From: a bacterium | GTDB lineage: Bacteria; Armatimonadota; Zipacnadia; Zipacnadales; Zipacnadaceae | Length of the DNA stretch: 52,568 bases | Assembly (NCBI GenBank): GCA_030602615.1 | Contig: JAUVZM010000012.1 | Coordinates: forward strand, 1-52,568 | Direction of reading: 5' to 3' | The notes under the pieces: model-generated | What the model was told of the DNA's origin: nothing | Databases searched by the model: none | What the model saw: the letters and a program-made list of their open reading frames with translations, nothing else | In this document: positions 43,964 to 52,568 of the stretch, one piece after another | Layout of the letters: every line of letters starts with the position of its first letter | How positions within the stretch are numbered: the stretch's first letter is position 1 | Position numbers and translations under genes: made by a program

Positions 43964-45409
43964 ATGTACGATGTCAACCCGCGCAGACCGTTACTGGAAT
44001 ACCTCTCCCAACATGAAGTTGAAGAAATCCATTGGGCTTCTCTGGAAATCCTTGAACGGACCGGCCTCAATGTCCACCATCCCGAAGCCCGGGAGTTGCT
44101 CTACGACGGTGGGGCCTATGTGGAAGGCAATGGCCCCCGGGTGCGTATCCCCGCCGGGCTTGTGAAGCAGGCTCTGGCACGGGCCCCTGAACGCGTAGTA
44201 GTTGCCAATCGCCTCGGTGAGCGAGTGATGGCGCTGGAGGGGACCAAGAGCTTCTTTGGTACTGGCTCGGATCTGCTCAATACCATTGATATTGACACCG
44301 GCGAAGTTCGGGCGTCAGTGCTGCAAGATGTTGCCAATGCCGCCCGCCTCTGCGATGCCCTGCCCAACTACGACTTCGTCATGTCCTACGGCCTGGCCAG
44401 TGATGTACCCGCCCATCAGCAGGAAGTAGCCCAGTTCGTGGCCATGCTGCGCAACACCGTCAAACCCCAGATTCTGACCACCTTCACTGATATTCAGGCT
44501 CTGGAAGACATCTGGGCCATTGCTAAGCTGGTCGCCGGCGGCGAGCAGGAGTTCCAACGGAATCCGTTCATCATCATTTACGGTCAATTCACATCACCTC
44601 TGCAGCACGGTGTCGAGGGTCTCCAAAGACTCCTATTTTGCGCCGAGCACCGTATCCCAATTATCTATGTAGCCACCCCGATGAGCGGCATGAGCGGGCC
44701 GATTGACATGCCCGGCAACCTGGCGTTAGGCAATGCCGAAACACTGGCTGGCCTTACCATTCACCAATTAGCCAACCCAGGGGCACCCTTCATCTACGGC
44801 GGCTGCATCTGTCCCTTCGACATGCGTAATGCCACGATTGCTTACGGCGCGCCGGAGTGGCACGTCACTGGCGCAATGATGAGCCAACTGGGGCGCTATT
44901 ACAAGCTGCCCATCTTCAGCACCGGTGGGTGCACTGACGCCAAATGTGTAGACGAGCAGGCCTGTATAGAGGCTGCTATGTCCATGCTCCTGGCGGCTCT
45001 GGGTGGGGGCAACATCATTCACGACGTGGCATACCTAGAGATTGGCCAATGCGGAGCGCTAGACTTCGTCGTCATCAACGATGAAATAATCGCCATGACC
45101 CGACAGATGTTACGCAGTTACACGATTGACACACAGTCGCTGGCCCTTGATGTAGTGGATCGGGTCGGGCCGGCAGGACACTTCATCGAGGAGCCTGACA
45201 CACTCGCACGTTTTCGGGAGGCCACCTGGTATCCCTCTCTGTTTGACCGCAGCCCTCGGCATGAGTGGAAGGCCAAAGGGGCCAAACGTCTCGGTGAGGT
45301 AGCCCGGGAACGAGCCAAACAACTTCTCAGCACCCATGAACCAATACCTATCGCGCCCGCTGTGGACACAGAGATTGAGCGGATGCTGGGTTTTGCCGCG
45401 GACAAATAA
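43964..45409 (+). CDS. MttB-family (trimethylamine/glycine betaine-type) methyltransferase
   Basis: The 481-residue protein belongs to the MttB superfamily: 'EILERTGLNVHHPEARELLYDGGAYV', 'FFGTGSDLLNTID', 'TPMSGMSGPIDM' and 'FSTGGCTDAKCVDEQA', which is close to the position where archaeal MttB has pyrrolysine. There is no in-frame TAG, so it is a non-pyrrolysine member, like MtgB. Such enzymes methylate corrinoid proteins from quaternary amines. The ATG has GAGGAG nine bases upstream. No corrinoid protein is nearby, so the donor is unknown. Confidence 0.87.
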   Translation: MYDVNPRRPLLEYLSQHEVEEIHWASLEILERTGLNVHHPEARELLYDGGAYVEGNGPRVRIPAGLVKQALARAPERVVVANRLGERVMALEGTKSFFGTGSDLLNTIDIDTGEVRASVLQDVANAARLCDALPNYDFVMSYGLASDVPAHQQEVAQFVAMLRNTVKPQILTTFTDIQALEDIWAIAKLVAGGEQEFQRNPFIIIYGQFTSPLQHGVEGLQRLLFCAEHRIPIIYVATPMSGMSGPIDMPGNLALGNAETLAGLTIHQLANPGAPFIYGGCICPFDMRNATIAYGAPEWHVTGAMMSQLGRYYKLPIFSTGGCTDAKCVDEQACIEAAMSMLLAALGGGNIIHDVAYLEIGQCGALDFVVINDEIIAMTRQMLRSYTIDTQSLALDVVDRVGPAGHFIEEPDTLARFREATWYPSLFDRSPRHEWKAKGAKRLGEVARERAKQLLSTHEPIPIAPAVDTEIERMLGFAADK

Positions 45410-45531
45410 GACATTATCAGTAAGCAAATACTGACCCTTGGCGAAATCACAAGGAACAATGCCTCAGCATGCCCTTGCCCCAGCGGCGTCAGCCAGCGGC
45501 CCGCCACCGCGCCCTCCGGCATCCGGCTTCG

Positions 45532-45561
45532 TTGACATCATCGGGCGCTGCGTGGTAGCAT
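45532..45561 (+). promoter_or_regulatory. Candidate promoter before the FAH-family gene
   Basis: TTGACA (45532-45537) and TAGCAT (45556-45561) are 18 bases apart, about 55 bp before the GTG start. The -10 is only moderately good. Confidence 0.4.
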
Positions 45562-45615
45562 TTTGCCAGGACGCAGCCACATTACCCGGCCACAGTTCAA
45601 GCGAGGTTTTCAATT

Positions 45616-46563
45616 GTGACGCTGCAACTTGTCACGTTCCAAAAGCAGGACGCTAATAATCAGCGCATTGGCGCCCTGACCGAAGACGGCGTTGTTGACC
45701 TGACCGATCAGGCCGTGCAGGAGCCGGCCAGCCTGCCCGCCGCGTGGGACAACTCCCTCATCACCGTACTCAGTCAAATTGAGTGGATAGACTGGGCCAA
45801 GCAGGTGGTGCAGGCGGCCAATGAACAGCACATGTTGGAGCGAGCCCCGGTCAGATTGCTGCCGCCGGTGCCACGCCCGGGCAAGCTGTTTCTGCTGGCC
45901 GGCAACTACCGTGAGCACCTGCGGGAGGCAGCTTCGTTCGACTTTCAGAAAGAAGATGAGACGCTGCCCGCAGAAGAGCCTCTCATCTTCGTCAAGCCGC
46001 CTGTTGATACTGTGATTGGCGACGGCGAGCCGATCATCCTCTCGCGCCACCGCCGCTTCGTGGACTACGAGGCGGAAATGGCTGTCATTATCGGCAAATC
46101 GGGCCGCTACATTCCGACCGAGCAGGCGCTGGACTATGTGGCCGGGATCACCGCCTTCAACGACGTCTCCGAACGGGAATGGGGCAAGAGCCGCGAGGCG
46201 ATGACCGAGCGAGAGAAGTTCTTTGCCTGGCTGAACGGGAAATGGTTCGACAGCTTTGCCCCGATGGGCCCCTGCGCGGTACCGATGGCTGATGTGCCCG
46301 ACATTCATAATCTGGATTTGCAGTTGCGTGTTAACGGCCAACTCAGGCAGCATAGTAGCACCGCACTAATGATGCTTGGCGTCCCCCAGATCATCGCCTA
46401 CATCTCAGGCGTTTGCACGCTGCGGCCGGGCGATGTTATTGCCACAGGCACCCCGGAGGGTGTCGGGCACGCTCAAGGCAGCAAGTTGGAGGACCAAGAT
46501 ATAGTACAGGTAGAGCTAGAATTGGTGGGGACTCTCACTAATCCGGTGCGCGCCGAAGCATAG
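45616..46563 (+). CDS. Fumarylacetoacetate hydrolase family protein
   Basis: The 315-residue protein has the FAH fold: 'LAGNYREHLREA', 'FVDYEAEMAVIIGK' (metal-binding Glu), 'NGKWFDSFAPMGPC' and 'DVIATGTPEGVG'. The family cleaves or decarboxylates beta-keto acids or related C-C bonds in catabolism. It starts with GTG, with GAGG nine bases before it. The substrate is unknown; genes on both sides are carbohydrate-related. Confidence 0.9.
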   Translation: MTLQLVTFQKQDANNQRIGALTEDGVVDLTDQAVQEPASLPAAWDNSLITVLSQIEWIDWAKQVVQAANEQHMLERAPVRLLPPVPRPGKLFLLAGNYREHLREAASFDFQKEDETLPAEEPLIFVKPPVDTVIGDGEPIILSRHRRFVDYEAEMAVIIGKSGRYIPTEQALDYVAGITAFNDVSEREWGKSREAMTEREKFFAWLNGKWFDSFAPMGPCAVPMADVPDIHNLDLQLRVNGQLRQHSSTALMMLGVPQIIAYISGVCTLRPGDVIATGTPEGVGHAQGSKLEDQDIVQVELELVGTLTNPVRAEA

Positions 46564-46601
46564 CACCACCGCAGCTCTCAAGAAATGCAAAGAGAATAGC
46601 A

Positions 46602-48560
46602 ATGGGCATATACTTGCCAACGGCAGCAGTTGGTAATGGACGCGTACTGGCCACACTGGGCAGCGCCGGGGAGATAATGACCTTCTTCTATCCCCGCATT
46701 GACTTTGCCCAGAATATACACGAATGCCTGCCCGCCCTCTACCTCGGCGAGCCTGGTCACGGCCTATTCACGTGGACTTTCGAGCCAAAGTTCCAACGCT
46801 GTCAACACTACTTGCCACAGACCAACGTCTTGGTTACTGAACTGGAGTTGGCCACGCCGCCGTTGGGACTGACTTTCCAGGATTTCTGCCCGCCTGATAC
46901 TGATGCCCTGGTGCGCACGGTAACTGTCAAAAATCTGGGCGATGGCATTCTCCGCGGCGCATTCCTGCACTACTTTGATCTAAACCTGGGGGAAGTTCCG
47001 CTCAAGCAGGCAGTGCGCTACGTTGAGGACGAAGGGTGCATTTTGCAGTACTTCCGTGATGTGGTACTGGCCGTGGGGGGAACGCAGCCCGATATGTGGC
47101 GCTGTGGCAAATCCATAGACCAGCAGTCTACAGGCAGCGCCAAGCACGATATGTACGACGGTCACCTCAACGGCCAGCCCGAGGACATCGGTCAGGTTGA
47201 CTTCGCGGTGGGCTATCACCTGCAACTGGAGCCGGGGCAGGAGCGGGAAATCCAGATCCTCATATCGGCGGCACAAAGCTCCCAGCGCAGCTCCCAGCAG
47301 TTCCAGAAGCTGCGCGAGCGCGGTGTGCCGGAACTACTGGAGGCCACAGTGCAGCAGAATCGCCGCTGGCTGGCTCGGCGGCGAGCGGTCTCAGTCAGTG
47401 ATAAGCTGGAAGCGGCCTATCAGCGAGCGCTGCTGGCCCTGAGCATTCTCTACGACACCCACGAAGACTGCTTCATCGCCGCGCCGGAGTTCGACCCTCA
47501 CTACCTGCGCTGCGGCGGCTATGGTTACTGCTGGCCGCGGGATGCAACGGCGGCGGCTCTGGCTCTGCACCAGGCCGGATTCAGCGATTATCTGGAGGGT
47601 CAGGTACGATGGCTGAGCCGAACGCAACTGCCTGCGGGGCGTTGGGCACAGCGGTACTGGACGGATGGCAAGACGGCGGCTTCGTGGTCGCTACGCGAGG
47701 ATTTTCATCAGCTCGACCAGAGCGCTTCAGCGGTGCATCTCCTGGCCACTTATCTACTGACAACTCCCGAAGAGGGCCAGGATGCAAGAGTCCAGGACTG
47801 CTGGAAGGCTATGCAGCGGGGCGCCGAGGCCCTGGCAGACAGCATTGATGGCGACGGCTGGCACTACCCGGCCTGCGATCTGTGGGAAACCTATCGGGGC
47901 AGCTTTGTCTATACCGAAGCCGCCATCTATGCAGCTCTGCAAACAGCAGCTATCTATGCCAAGGCAGCCGGCCACCAGCAACAGGCCCAACACTGGGGGG
48001 CTGTAGCCGAACGAGTCCAGCAAGCAGTCATCGCCGTCTACCGCGACGGCTACTTCCCACGCGGCCGCAGCGACGGGGAGGACCCCATCGTGGATTCATC
48101 TACGCTGGGCGTGGTGGTGCCCTTCGGCCTCCTGCAGGTTGACAACCCGGACCATCGCGAGATGATTGAATCAAACCTGGAGACCATCCAGAAGCATCTT
48201 ACGACTCAATTGAACGACGGAGAAGGCATCCGCCGTTATGAAGGCGACGGGTATTTGGGAGGGGCTATCGGCTGCGTCAATACGCTATGGGCGGCCTGGG
48301 TCGGCCTGCGCCTGGCTCAAGCCTACAAGAATAGCAGTACCAGATGCGAGGAGTACAGACAACAGGCGATAGCGTACATCAACTTCGCTCTGGAGCACGC
48401 CACTCCGACCGGTCTTCTACCTGAGTTGATTGGCACCCAGTCGGATACACCTTACTGGGCTGCCCCGCACAGTTGGGCCTCCGCACTATTGGTAGAGTGC
48501 GTGCTGGCACTGGACGCCTTAGAGTTGCCCAGCGACAATAAGTTGGAGCGGCTGGGTTGA
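46602..48560 (+). CDS. GH15-type glucoamylase/glucodextranase-like glycoside hydrolase
   Basis: The 652-residue protein has an N-terminal beta-sandwich (residues ~1-260) followed by an (alpha/alpha)6 barrel. Typical sites are 'YGYCWPRDATAAALAL', 'CDLWETYRGSFVYTEAAIYAAL' (first Glu) and 'LLPELIGTQSDTPYWAAPHSWASALLV' (second Glu). It releases glucose from alpha-glucans; no signal peptide is seen, so it may act in the cytoplasm on glycogen-derived chains, in line with glgC and glgA in the window. It follows the FAH gene by 38 bp. Confidence 0.9.
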   Translation: MGIYLPTAAVGNGRVLATLGSAGEIMTFFYPRIDFAQNIHECLPALYLGEPGHGLFTWTFEPKFQRCQHYLPQTNVLVTELELATPPLGLTFQDFCPPDTDALVRTVTVKNLGDGILRGAFLHYFDLNLGEVPLKQAVRYVEDEGCILQYFRDVVLAVGGTQPDMWRCGKSIDQQSTGSAKHDMYDGHLNGQPEDIGQVDFAVGYHLQLEPGQEREIQILISAAQSSQRSSQQFQKLRERGVPELLEATVQQNRRWLARRRAVSVSDKLEAAYQRALLALSILYDTHEDCFIAAPEFDPHYLRCGGYGYCWPRDATAAALALHQAGFSDYLEGQVRWLSRTQLPAGRWAQRYWTDGKTAASWSLREDFHQLDQSASAVHLLATYLLTTPEEGQDARVQDCWKAMQRGAEALADSIDGDGWHYPACDLWETYRGSFVYTEAAIYAALQTAAIYAKAAGHQQQAQHWGAVAERVQQAVIAVYRDGYFPRGRSDGEDPIVDSSTLGVVVPFGLLQVDNPDHREMIESNLETIQKHLTTQLNDGEGIRRYEGDGYLGGAIGCVNTLWAAWVGLRLAQAYKNSSTRCEEYRQQAIAYINFALEHATPTGLLPELIGTQSDTPYWAAPHSWASALLVECVLALDALELPSDNKLERLG

Positions 48561-48585
48561 CACAACTCTCGCTTGGGCGTATAAT
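48557..48585 (+). promoter_or_regulatory. Consensus promoter of the pil operon
   Basis: TTGACA (48557-48562) and TATAAT (48580-48585) match consensus exactly at 17-base spacing. The -35 overlaps the TGA stop (48558-48560) of the upstream GH15 gene. The pilB start codon is about 66 bp after the -10. Confidence 0.85.
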
Positions 48586-48651
48586 CTAATGTTGTTACGT
48601 TAAATAACGGATGGCGATAATGTTGGTCATTCTCAGCCGAGGTGATCATAG

Positions 48652-50439
48652 ATGCGACGCACTGCTCGCAGTAAGTCACTTGGAGATCTGCTGATTGAAC
48701 AAGGCGTAGTTACTCAGGACCAACTGCAGGAAGCTCAACAGGTGCAGCAGGAAACGACCCAACCGCTGCGCGAGGTTATGGCTGATCTGGGCCTGGTTGA
48801 CCGACAGGTCCTCTATACGACAGCCGCTAAGGCAATGGAAGTCGAATTCTATGACCTGGCGGGACGGGATTTCGATACTTCGGTGGCTGTACTGCTGCCC
48901 CGTGAGCTGGCGGAGAGGTATCGAGTCATTCCCATCGGGCGCGGCGAGGGAACGATCCGGGTAGCCATGGCCGACCCCGATGATGTGCTGGCTGGTGACG
49001 ATCTAAAGCAGCAGCTACAGACCGCTATCGAACCCCTGCTGGCTGATCCAGTACAAATTGACCGGGCTATCGAGCAGGCCTATGAGCGCGCTCCAGCAGC
49101 CGAGGACAGTCGCGGCGGCATGGCTGCCATAACCAGCGGGGTTGATATGGACAGCCTGACCGAATCGGTGCGCGACTCTGGTATCCTGGGTGCTCAGGCC
49201 GAGGAAGGCCTGCGCGAGGAGCGGATTGATACCGACCGGATCGCGGACATCGCTGACGAGGCGCCCATCATTAAGATCACCAAGGTGCTCATTCAACGAG
49301 CCATTCAGGAGCGGGCCAGTGACATCCATGTCGAGCCTTACCAGGACAGAGTGAGAATCCGCTACCGGATAGACGGCATGCTGCACGATATTATGCCGCT
49401 GCCGAAATATATTCACGCACCGCTGGTTTCTCGACTCAAGATTATGTCCGATATGAATATCGCCGAGCGCCGAGTTCCCCAGGACGGACGCATCCATGTA
49501 CGCCACTCCCAGCGGGATTATGACCTGCGGGTCTCGGTAATCCCGACCACTCTGGGCGAGAAGTGCGTTATGAGGATACTGGATAAGCAATCTATCCAGA
49601 TTGGCCTGGACGAGCTTGGCTTTAGTGATCACATGCTAACCCGAGTTCATCAACTTATCCAGCAGCCCAATGGTATGCTACTGTCCACCGGTCCGACAGG
49701 CAGTGGCAAGACCACCACGCAGTACAACATCCTAACCAACCTTAACTCGGTAGAAGTAAATATCATTACCATCGAAGACCCGGTTGAGTATCAGCTCGAC
49801 GGACTGAGCCAGGTGCACGTCAACCGCAAAGCCGGCCTGACCTTTGCAGTAGCTTTGAAGTACTTCCTGCGCCAGGATCCCGACATTATCCTGGTCGGGG
49901 AGATCCGCGACCTGGAGACTTCCGAGATTGCTATCCAGGCCGCGCTGACCGGCCACCTTGTGCTCAGCACCCTGCACACCAACGATGCTCCTTCTACCGT
50001 GACTCGACTAGTAGACATGGGGGTTGAGCCGTTCCTGATTTCCTCTTCTGTAATTGCCTCAATTTCCCAGCGTCTGGCCCGCCAGATATGCCCTCACTGC
50101 AAGCAACCCTATGAACCGCGGCGCGATATATTGCTGGGGCTGGGCATTGACCCGGACGACCCGGAAACCAAAGAAATCACGTTCTACCAGGGTACTGGAT
50201 GCGATTACTGTCGAGGCACCGGCTACCGCGGCCGCATCGGCCTATTCGAATTGATGGAAATGAGCGAAGAGATCGCTGAGTTGATTGTGCGCCGGGCCTC
50301 AGCAGGCCAGATCCGCGAGGCAGCAATTGCCAGCGGAATGATAACGCTGCGGGAAGATGGGATAGATAAGGTTATGAATGGCATCACTACGGTCGAGGAA
50401 GTCACCCGCGTGGTTTCCACTGCAGGCGCCTACGCCTAA
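48652..50439 (+). CDS. pilB: Type IV pilus assembly ATPase PilB
   Basis: The 595-residue GspE/PulE-family ATPase drives pilus extension. The N-terminal GSPII_E domain (residues ~1-150) is followed by 'ERASDIHVEP', Walker A 'GPTGSGKTTT', Asp box 'EDPVEYQLDG', Walker B 'ILVGEIRDLETSEIAIQAALTGHLVLSTLHTNDAPST' and the zinc tetracysteine 'CPHC...CDYC' near residues 480-525. The ATG has GAGGTGA upstream. It is followed by pilT after 23 bp. Confidence 0.96.
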   Translation: MRRTARSKSLGDLLIEQGVVTQDQLQEAQQVQQETTQPLREVMADLGLVDRQVLYTTAAKAMEVEFYDLAGRDFDTSVAVLLPRELAERYRVIPIGRGEGTIRVAMADPDDVLAGDDLKQQLQTAIEPLLADPVQIDRAIEQAYERAPAAEDSRGGMAAITSGVDMDSLTESVRDSGILGAQAEEGLREERIDTDRIADIADEAPIIKITKVLIQRAIQERASDIHVEPYQDRVRIRYRIDGMLHDIMPLPKYIHAPLVSRLKIMSDMNIAERRVPQDGRIHVRHSQRDYDLRVSVIPTTLGEKCVMRILDKQSIQIGLDELGFSDHMLTRVHQLIQQPNGMLLSTGPTGSGKTTTQYNILTNLNSVEVNIITIEDPVEYQLDGLSQVHVNRKAGLTFAVALKYFLRQDPDIILVGEIRDLETSEIAIQAALTGHLVLSTLHTNDAPSTVTRLVDMGVEPFLISSSVIASISQRLARQICPHCKQPYEPRRDILLGLGIDPDDPETKEITFYQGTGCDYCRGTGYRGRIGLFELMEMSEEIAELIVRRASAGQIREAAIASGMITLREDGIDKVMNGITTVEEVTRVVSTAGAYA

Positions 50440-50462
50440 GACTGTTTCGGGAGGTTGTACTA

Positions 50463-51596
50463 ATGGCTGAACAGCTCCAGGGCCAGGCAGCTACTGCCAC
50501 TCGTAAGGCGAAACGTAAGCCAGTCGAGAGCATACACATTGATGAGCTGCTGGAGATGGTTGTCGAAAACGACGCCTCCGACTTGCATCTGGCCGTGGGC
50601 CTCCCGCCGGTACTAAGAATTGACGGCGAGCTGAAGATGGCCCGCTACGAGCCGCTGACCGCTCCAACAGCTCAGCGGATTCTCTACGATATCCTCTCCG
50701 ATGATCAGATTCAACGGTTTGAGACTGAGCTGGAGCTGGATTGTTCGTACGCCATGCGCAGGATCGCGCGTTTCCGCGTCAACATCTACCGGGAGCGCGG
50801 TAATGTGGCCGGCGCTTTCCGCCTGATTCCCACGCGCATACCAACAATCCGGGAACTGGGCCTGCCGCCGGTGGTTGAGGAACTGGCCCACAGGCGCCGC
50901 GGCCTGTTTTTGACTACCGGTCCGACCGGCAGCGGTAAATCCACCAGTCAGGCTGCAATTATCGGCCAAATCAACGAAGAGCGCGGCGAACATATAATCA
51001 CCATTGAGGATCCCATCGAGTATCTGCACTCCCATAAGAAATCCATAATCAATCAGCGCGAAGTAGGCGAGGATACTCACAGCTTCGGTAACGCGCTGCG
51101 CTCGGCCCTGCGTGAAGACCCTGATGTGCTGCTGGTCGGAGAGATGCGTGACTTGGAAACGATCCAGCTTGCCATCACTGCAGCAGAAACCGGCCACCTG
51201 GTGTTGGCAACCCTGCACACAAACAACTCTGCCGAGTCAGTTGACCGCGCTATTGATGTCTTTCCGCCCTCGCAGCAGGAGCAGATCCGCGTGATGCTGG
51301 CCAACAACCTGCTAGCTATTCTCTCCCAACAGCTTCTGCCTCGAGCCGGTCAGCCCGGACGAATAGCTGCAGTTGAGGTAATGATCGCAAGCGCAGCGAT
51401 CCGCAACCTGATTCGCGAGAACAAGGCTTTCCAGATGCATTCAATTATTCAGACCAGCGCTGAGCAGGGAATGCAGACTATGGACCAAGCGTTGCGCGAC
51501 CTGCAACAGCAGGGCCTGATCACACTTGAGGTGGCAATGAACCGGGCCCATAACCCCTCCGAATTGGAGAAGATGCTGGCGGGAGTCGGTGGTTAG
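50463..51596 (+). CDS. pilT: Type IV pilus twitching motility ATPase PilT
   Basis: The 377-residue retraction ATPase has Walker A 'GPTGSGKST', 'EDPIEY', Walker B 'LLVGEMRDLETIQLAITAAETGHLVLATLHTN' and the diagnostic 'AIRNLIRENKAFQMHSIIQ' near the C-terminus. GGGAGG lies eight bases before the ATG. It works with PilB on the same pilus. Confidence 0.97.
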   Translation: MAEQLQGQAATATRKAKRKPVESIHIDELLEMVVENDASDLHLAVGLPPVLRIDGELKMARYEPLTAPTAQRILYDILSDDQIQRFETELELDCSYAMRRIARFRVNIYRERGNVAGAFRLIPTRIPTIRELGLPPVVEELAHRRRGLFLTTGPTGSGKSTSQAAIIGQINEERGEHIITIEDPIEYLHSHKKSIINQREVGEDTHSFGNALRSALREDPDVLLVGEMRDLETIQLAITAAETGHLVLATLHTNNSAESVDRAIDVFPPSQQEQIRVMLANNLLAILSQQLLPRAGQPGRIAAVEVMIASAAIRNLIRENKAFQMHSIIQTSAEQGMQTMDQALRDLQQQGLITLEVAMNRAHNPSELEKMLAGVGG

Positions 51597-51641
51597 CCCC
51601 GCCCAGTCTCGGATAAGTGTGATAATCCTTCACAACGTGGG

Positions 51642-51647
51642 TATAAT
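51642..51647 (+). promoter_or_regulatory. Possible -10 before pilC
   Basis: TATAAT at 51642-51647 lies in the 115-bp gap between pilT and pilC and is covered by the inverted repeat GGTATA/TATACC (51640-51659). No convincing -35 box was found. Confidence 0.3.
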
Positions 51648-51711
51648 AATACATATACCTATCACAGTCAGCCAGCTCTTATTAGCGATAAGGGGAACGG
51701 AGTGACCACGC

Positions 51712-52568
51712 ATGCCAACCTTCACTTATCTTGCCCGTGACAGAACAGGCAAACAGATGGAAGAGACAGCCGAGGCTGCTAGCAAGGACGCCCTGTTGGA
51801 GCAGTTGCGCGGCAAGGGCCTGTTTGTGAGCACGGTGAGCGAGAAGAAGACGGCCAAGCGCACCAAGCAAAAGGGAATGGGGGGAATTGTTCTCTTCCAG
51901 GGGCGCGTCAAGCTCAGAGACCTGTCTATCTTCTACCGCCAATTTGCTACAATGATCAATGCGGGTGTCTCCCTGATCCGTTGCCTGGATGTTCTCGACC
52001 AACAGACCTCTAGCTACCGACTTAAGACTATCCTCCGGGACATCGAGAGCGAGGTAGAAGGTGGCGCCAGTCTCAGCCAGGCTATGACCAAGTATAGTAA
52101 TACCTTCTCGCAACTGGCTATCGGTCTGGTGCGCGCCGGCGAGGTTGGTGGGGTGCTGGACGAGACTCTAAACAGGCTGGCACTCTTCGTCGAGAAGGAC
52201 ATGGAGTTGCGGCGCAAGGTCAAGTCGGCCATGACTTACCCGGTCTTGGTGTTGCTCTTTGCCACCGGCATCGTCTTGCTGCTGACCACCTACATCCTGC
52301 CGCAGTTCATTCAGGTATTCAAGGACCTGGGCCTTAAAGAGGATGCCTTCCCACTACCAACGTTGATGTTGATGCGCGCCAGTAACTTCGTCATACAGAA
52401 GTGGTGGATGGCGATAATCATTGTTGTGGGCCTGGTAATCGTCTTCAACCGCGTGAAGGCGACCAAGACTGGGAAGCGAATATGGGATATGCTGGTCCTG
52501 AAGGTGCCTGTCTTCGGTGGGCTAACTCACAAGATCGCTATTGCGCGGTTCTCGCGCACTCTGGCTAC
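51712..52568 (+). CDS. pilC: Type IV pilus inner-membrane platform protein PilC (cut by the window end)
   Basis: The frame is open from the ATG at 51712 to the window end, giving 285 residues. It starts 'MPTFTYLARDRTGK' and has the GspF domain: 'LRDLSIFYRQFATMINAGVSL', 'DIESEVEGGASLSQAM', 'RAGEVGGVLDETLNRLA', then membrane helices ('YPVLVLLFATGIVLLLTTYILPQF' and 'WWMAIIIVVGLVIVFNRV'). It continues beyond the window with a second copy of the domain expected. It anchors PilB and PilT. Confidence 0.95.
   Translation, partial: MPTFTYLARDRTGKQMEETAEAASKDALLEQLRGKGLFVSTVSEKKTAKRTKQKGMGGIVLFQGRVKLRDLSIFYRQFATMINAGVSLIRCLDVLDQQTSSYRLKTILRDIESEVEGGASLSQAMTKYSNTFSQLAIGLVRAGEVGGVLDETLNRLALFVEKDMELRRKVKSAMTYPVLVLLFATGIVLLLTTYILPQFIQVFKDLGLKEDAFPLPTLMLMRASNFVIQKWWMAIIIVVGLVIVFNRVKATKTGKRIWDMLVLKVPVFGGLTHKIAIARFSRTLA

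Noticed and set aside
43964-45409. Pyrrolysine-containing methyltransferase
   Set aside because: The frame has no internal TAG, so it is a standard-code member of the family.

Overview
The window is 52.6 kb of moderately GC-rich, densely packed bacterial chromosome with short intergenic gaps and many 4-bp ATGA/GTGA gene overlaps. No rRNA, tRNA, CRISPR array, transposase or phage structural gene was seen. The lipoproteins, a LolA-like carrier, paired M16 proteases, a surface protein with degenerate SLH-like ends and type IV pilus genes suggest a diderm environmental bacterium. SLH-like 'FTRYxFA' segments and prepilin-leader remnants remind me of Armatimonadota or nearby Terrabacteria. That placement is inference and weak; marker-gene phylogeny was not possible here.

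Layout. 1-5826 (minus): TPR protein (cut by the window edge), dtd, lipoprotein, PHP phosphoesterase and two secreted proteins. 6092-8612 (minus): feoB, feoA and fur behind a promoter with a perfect 7-1-7 Fur-type operator. 8661-10509: argB (plus), then a small XRE regulator/membrane-protein pair (minus) bounded by a second, diverged copy of the argB 3' end, which looks like an integration scar. 10527-14391: Gfo/Idh/MocA oxidoreductase and an L-fuculokinase-like FGGY kinase (minus), a divergent winged-helix protein, and a class I amidotransferase. 14392-14981: a gene-free stretch with two tandem ~102-bp repeats that each combine a strong hairpin, a prepilin leader remnant (GFTLIEL) and a REP-like palindrome. 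14982-18191 (minus): pentapeptide/K+-channel fusion, URO-D family methyltransferase, RmlC-like cupin. 18267-20953 (minus): M16 protease pair, one with an intact zinc site and one without. 21045-26898 (minus): a six-gene operon with ABC ATPase, permease, LolA-like protein, a membrane protein with a sigma-region-2-like head, a TPR/C39-like lipoprotein and a YprB-like nuclease. 27062-29478 (plus): two membrane proteins.

29699-35647 (plus): galT, hybrid-free sensor kinase, receiver-only response regulator, glgC and glgA, a carbohydrate-storage operon with an embedded two-component pair. 35644-37906 (minus): NfnA plus an NfnB/GltA-type subunit split into two overlapping frames. 38101-39943: amidase, zinc-ribbon coiled-coil protein, FmdB-like zinc ribbon. 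40041-42621 (minus): ECF sigma factor, anti-sigma factor and a secreted protein built from eleven ~15-residue repeats, with a promoter at one end and a terminator at the other. 42905-48560 (plus): TIM-barrel isomerase, MttB-family methyltransferase, FAH-family hydrolase and GH15-type glucoamylase. 48652-52568 (plus): pilB, pilT and pilC (cut by the window end), with a consensus promoter whose -35 box overlaps the GH15 stop codon.

The main themes are glycogen/sugar metabolism, iron uptake, redox balancing, envelope export and type IV pili. The most unusual items are the sigma/anti-sigma/15-mer-repeat operon, the six-gene envelope operon, the argB scar module and the prepilin-leader repeats.
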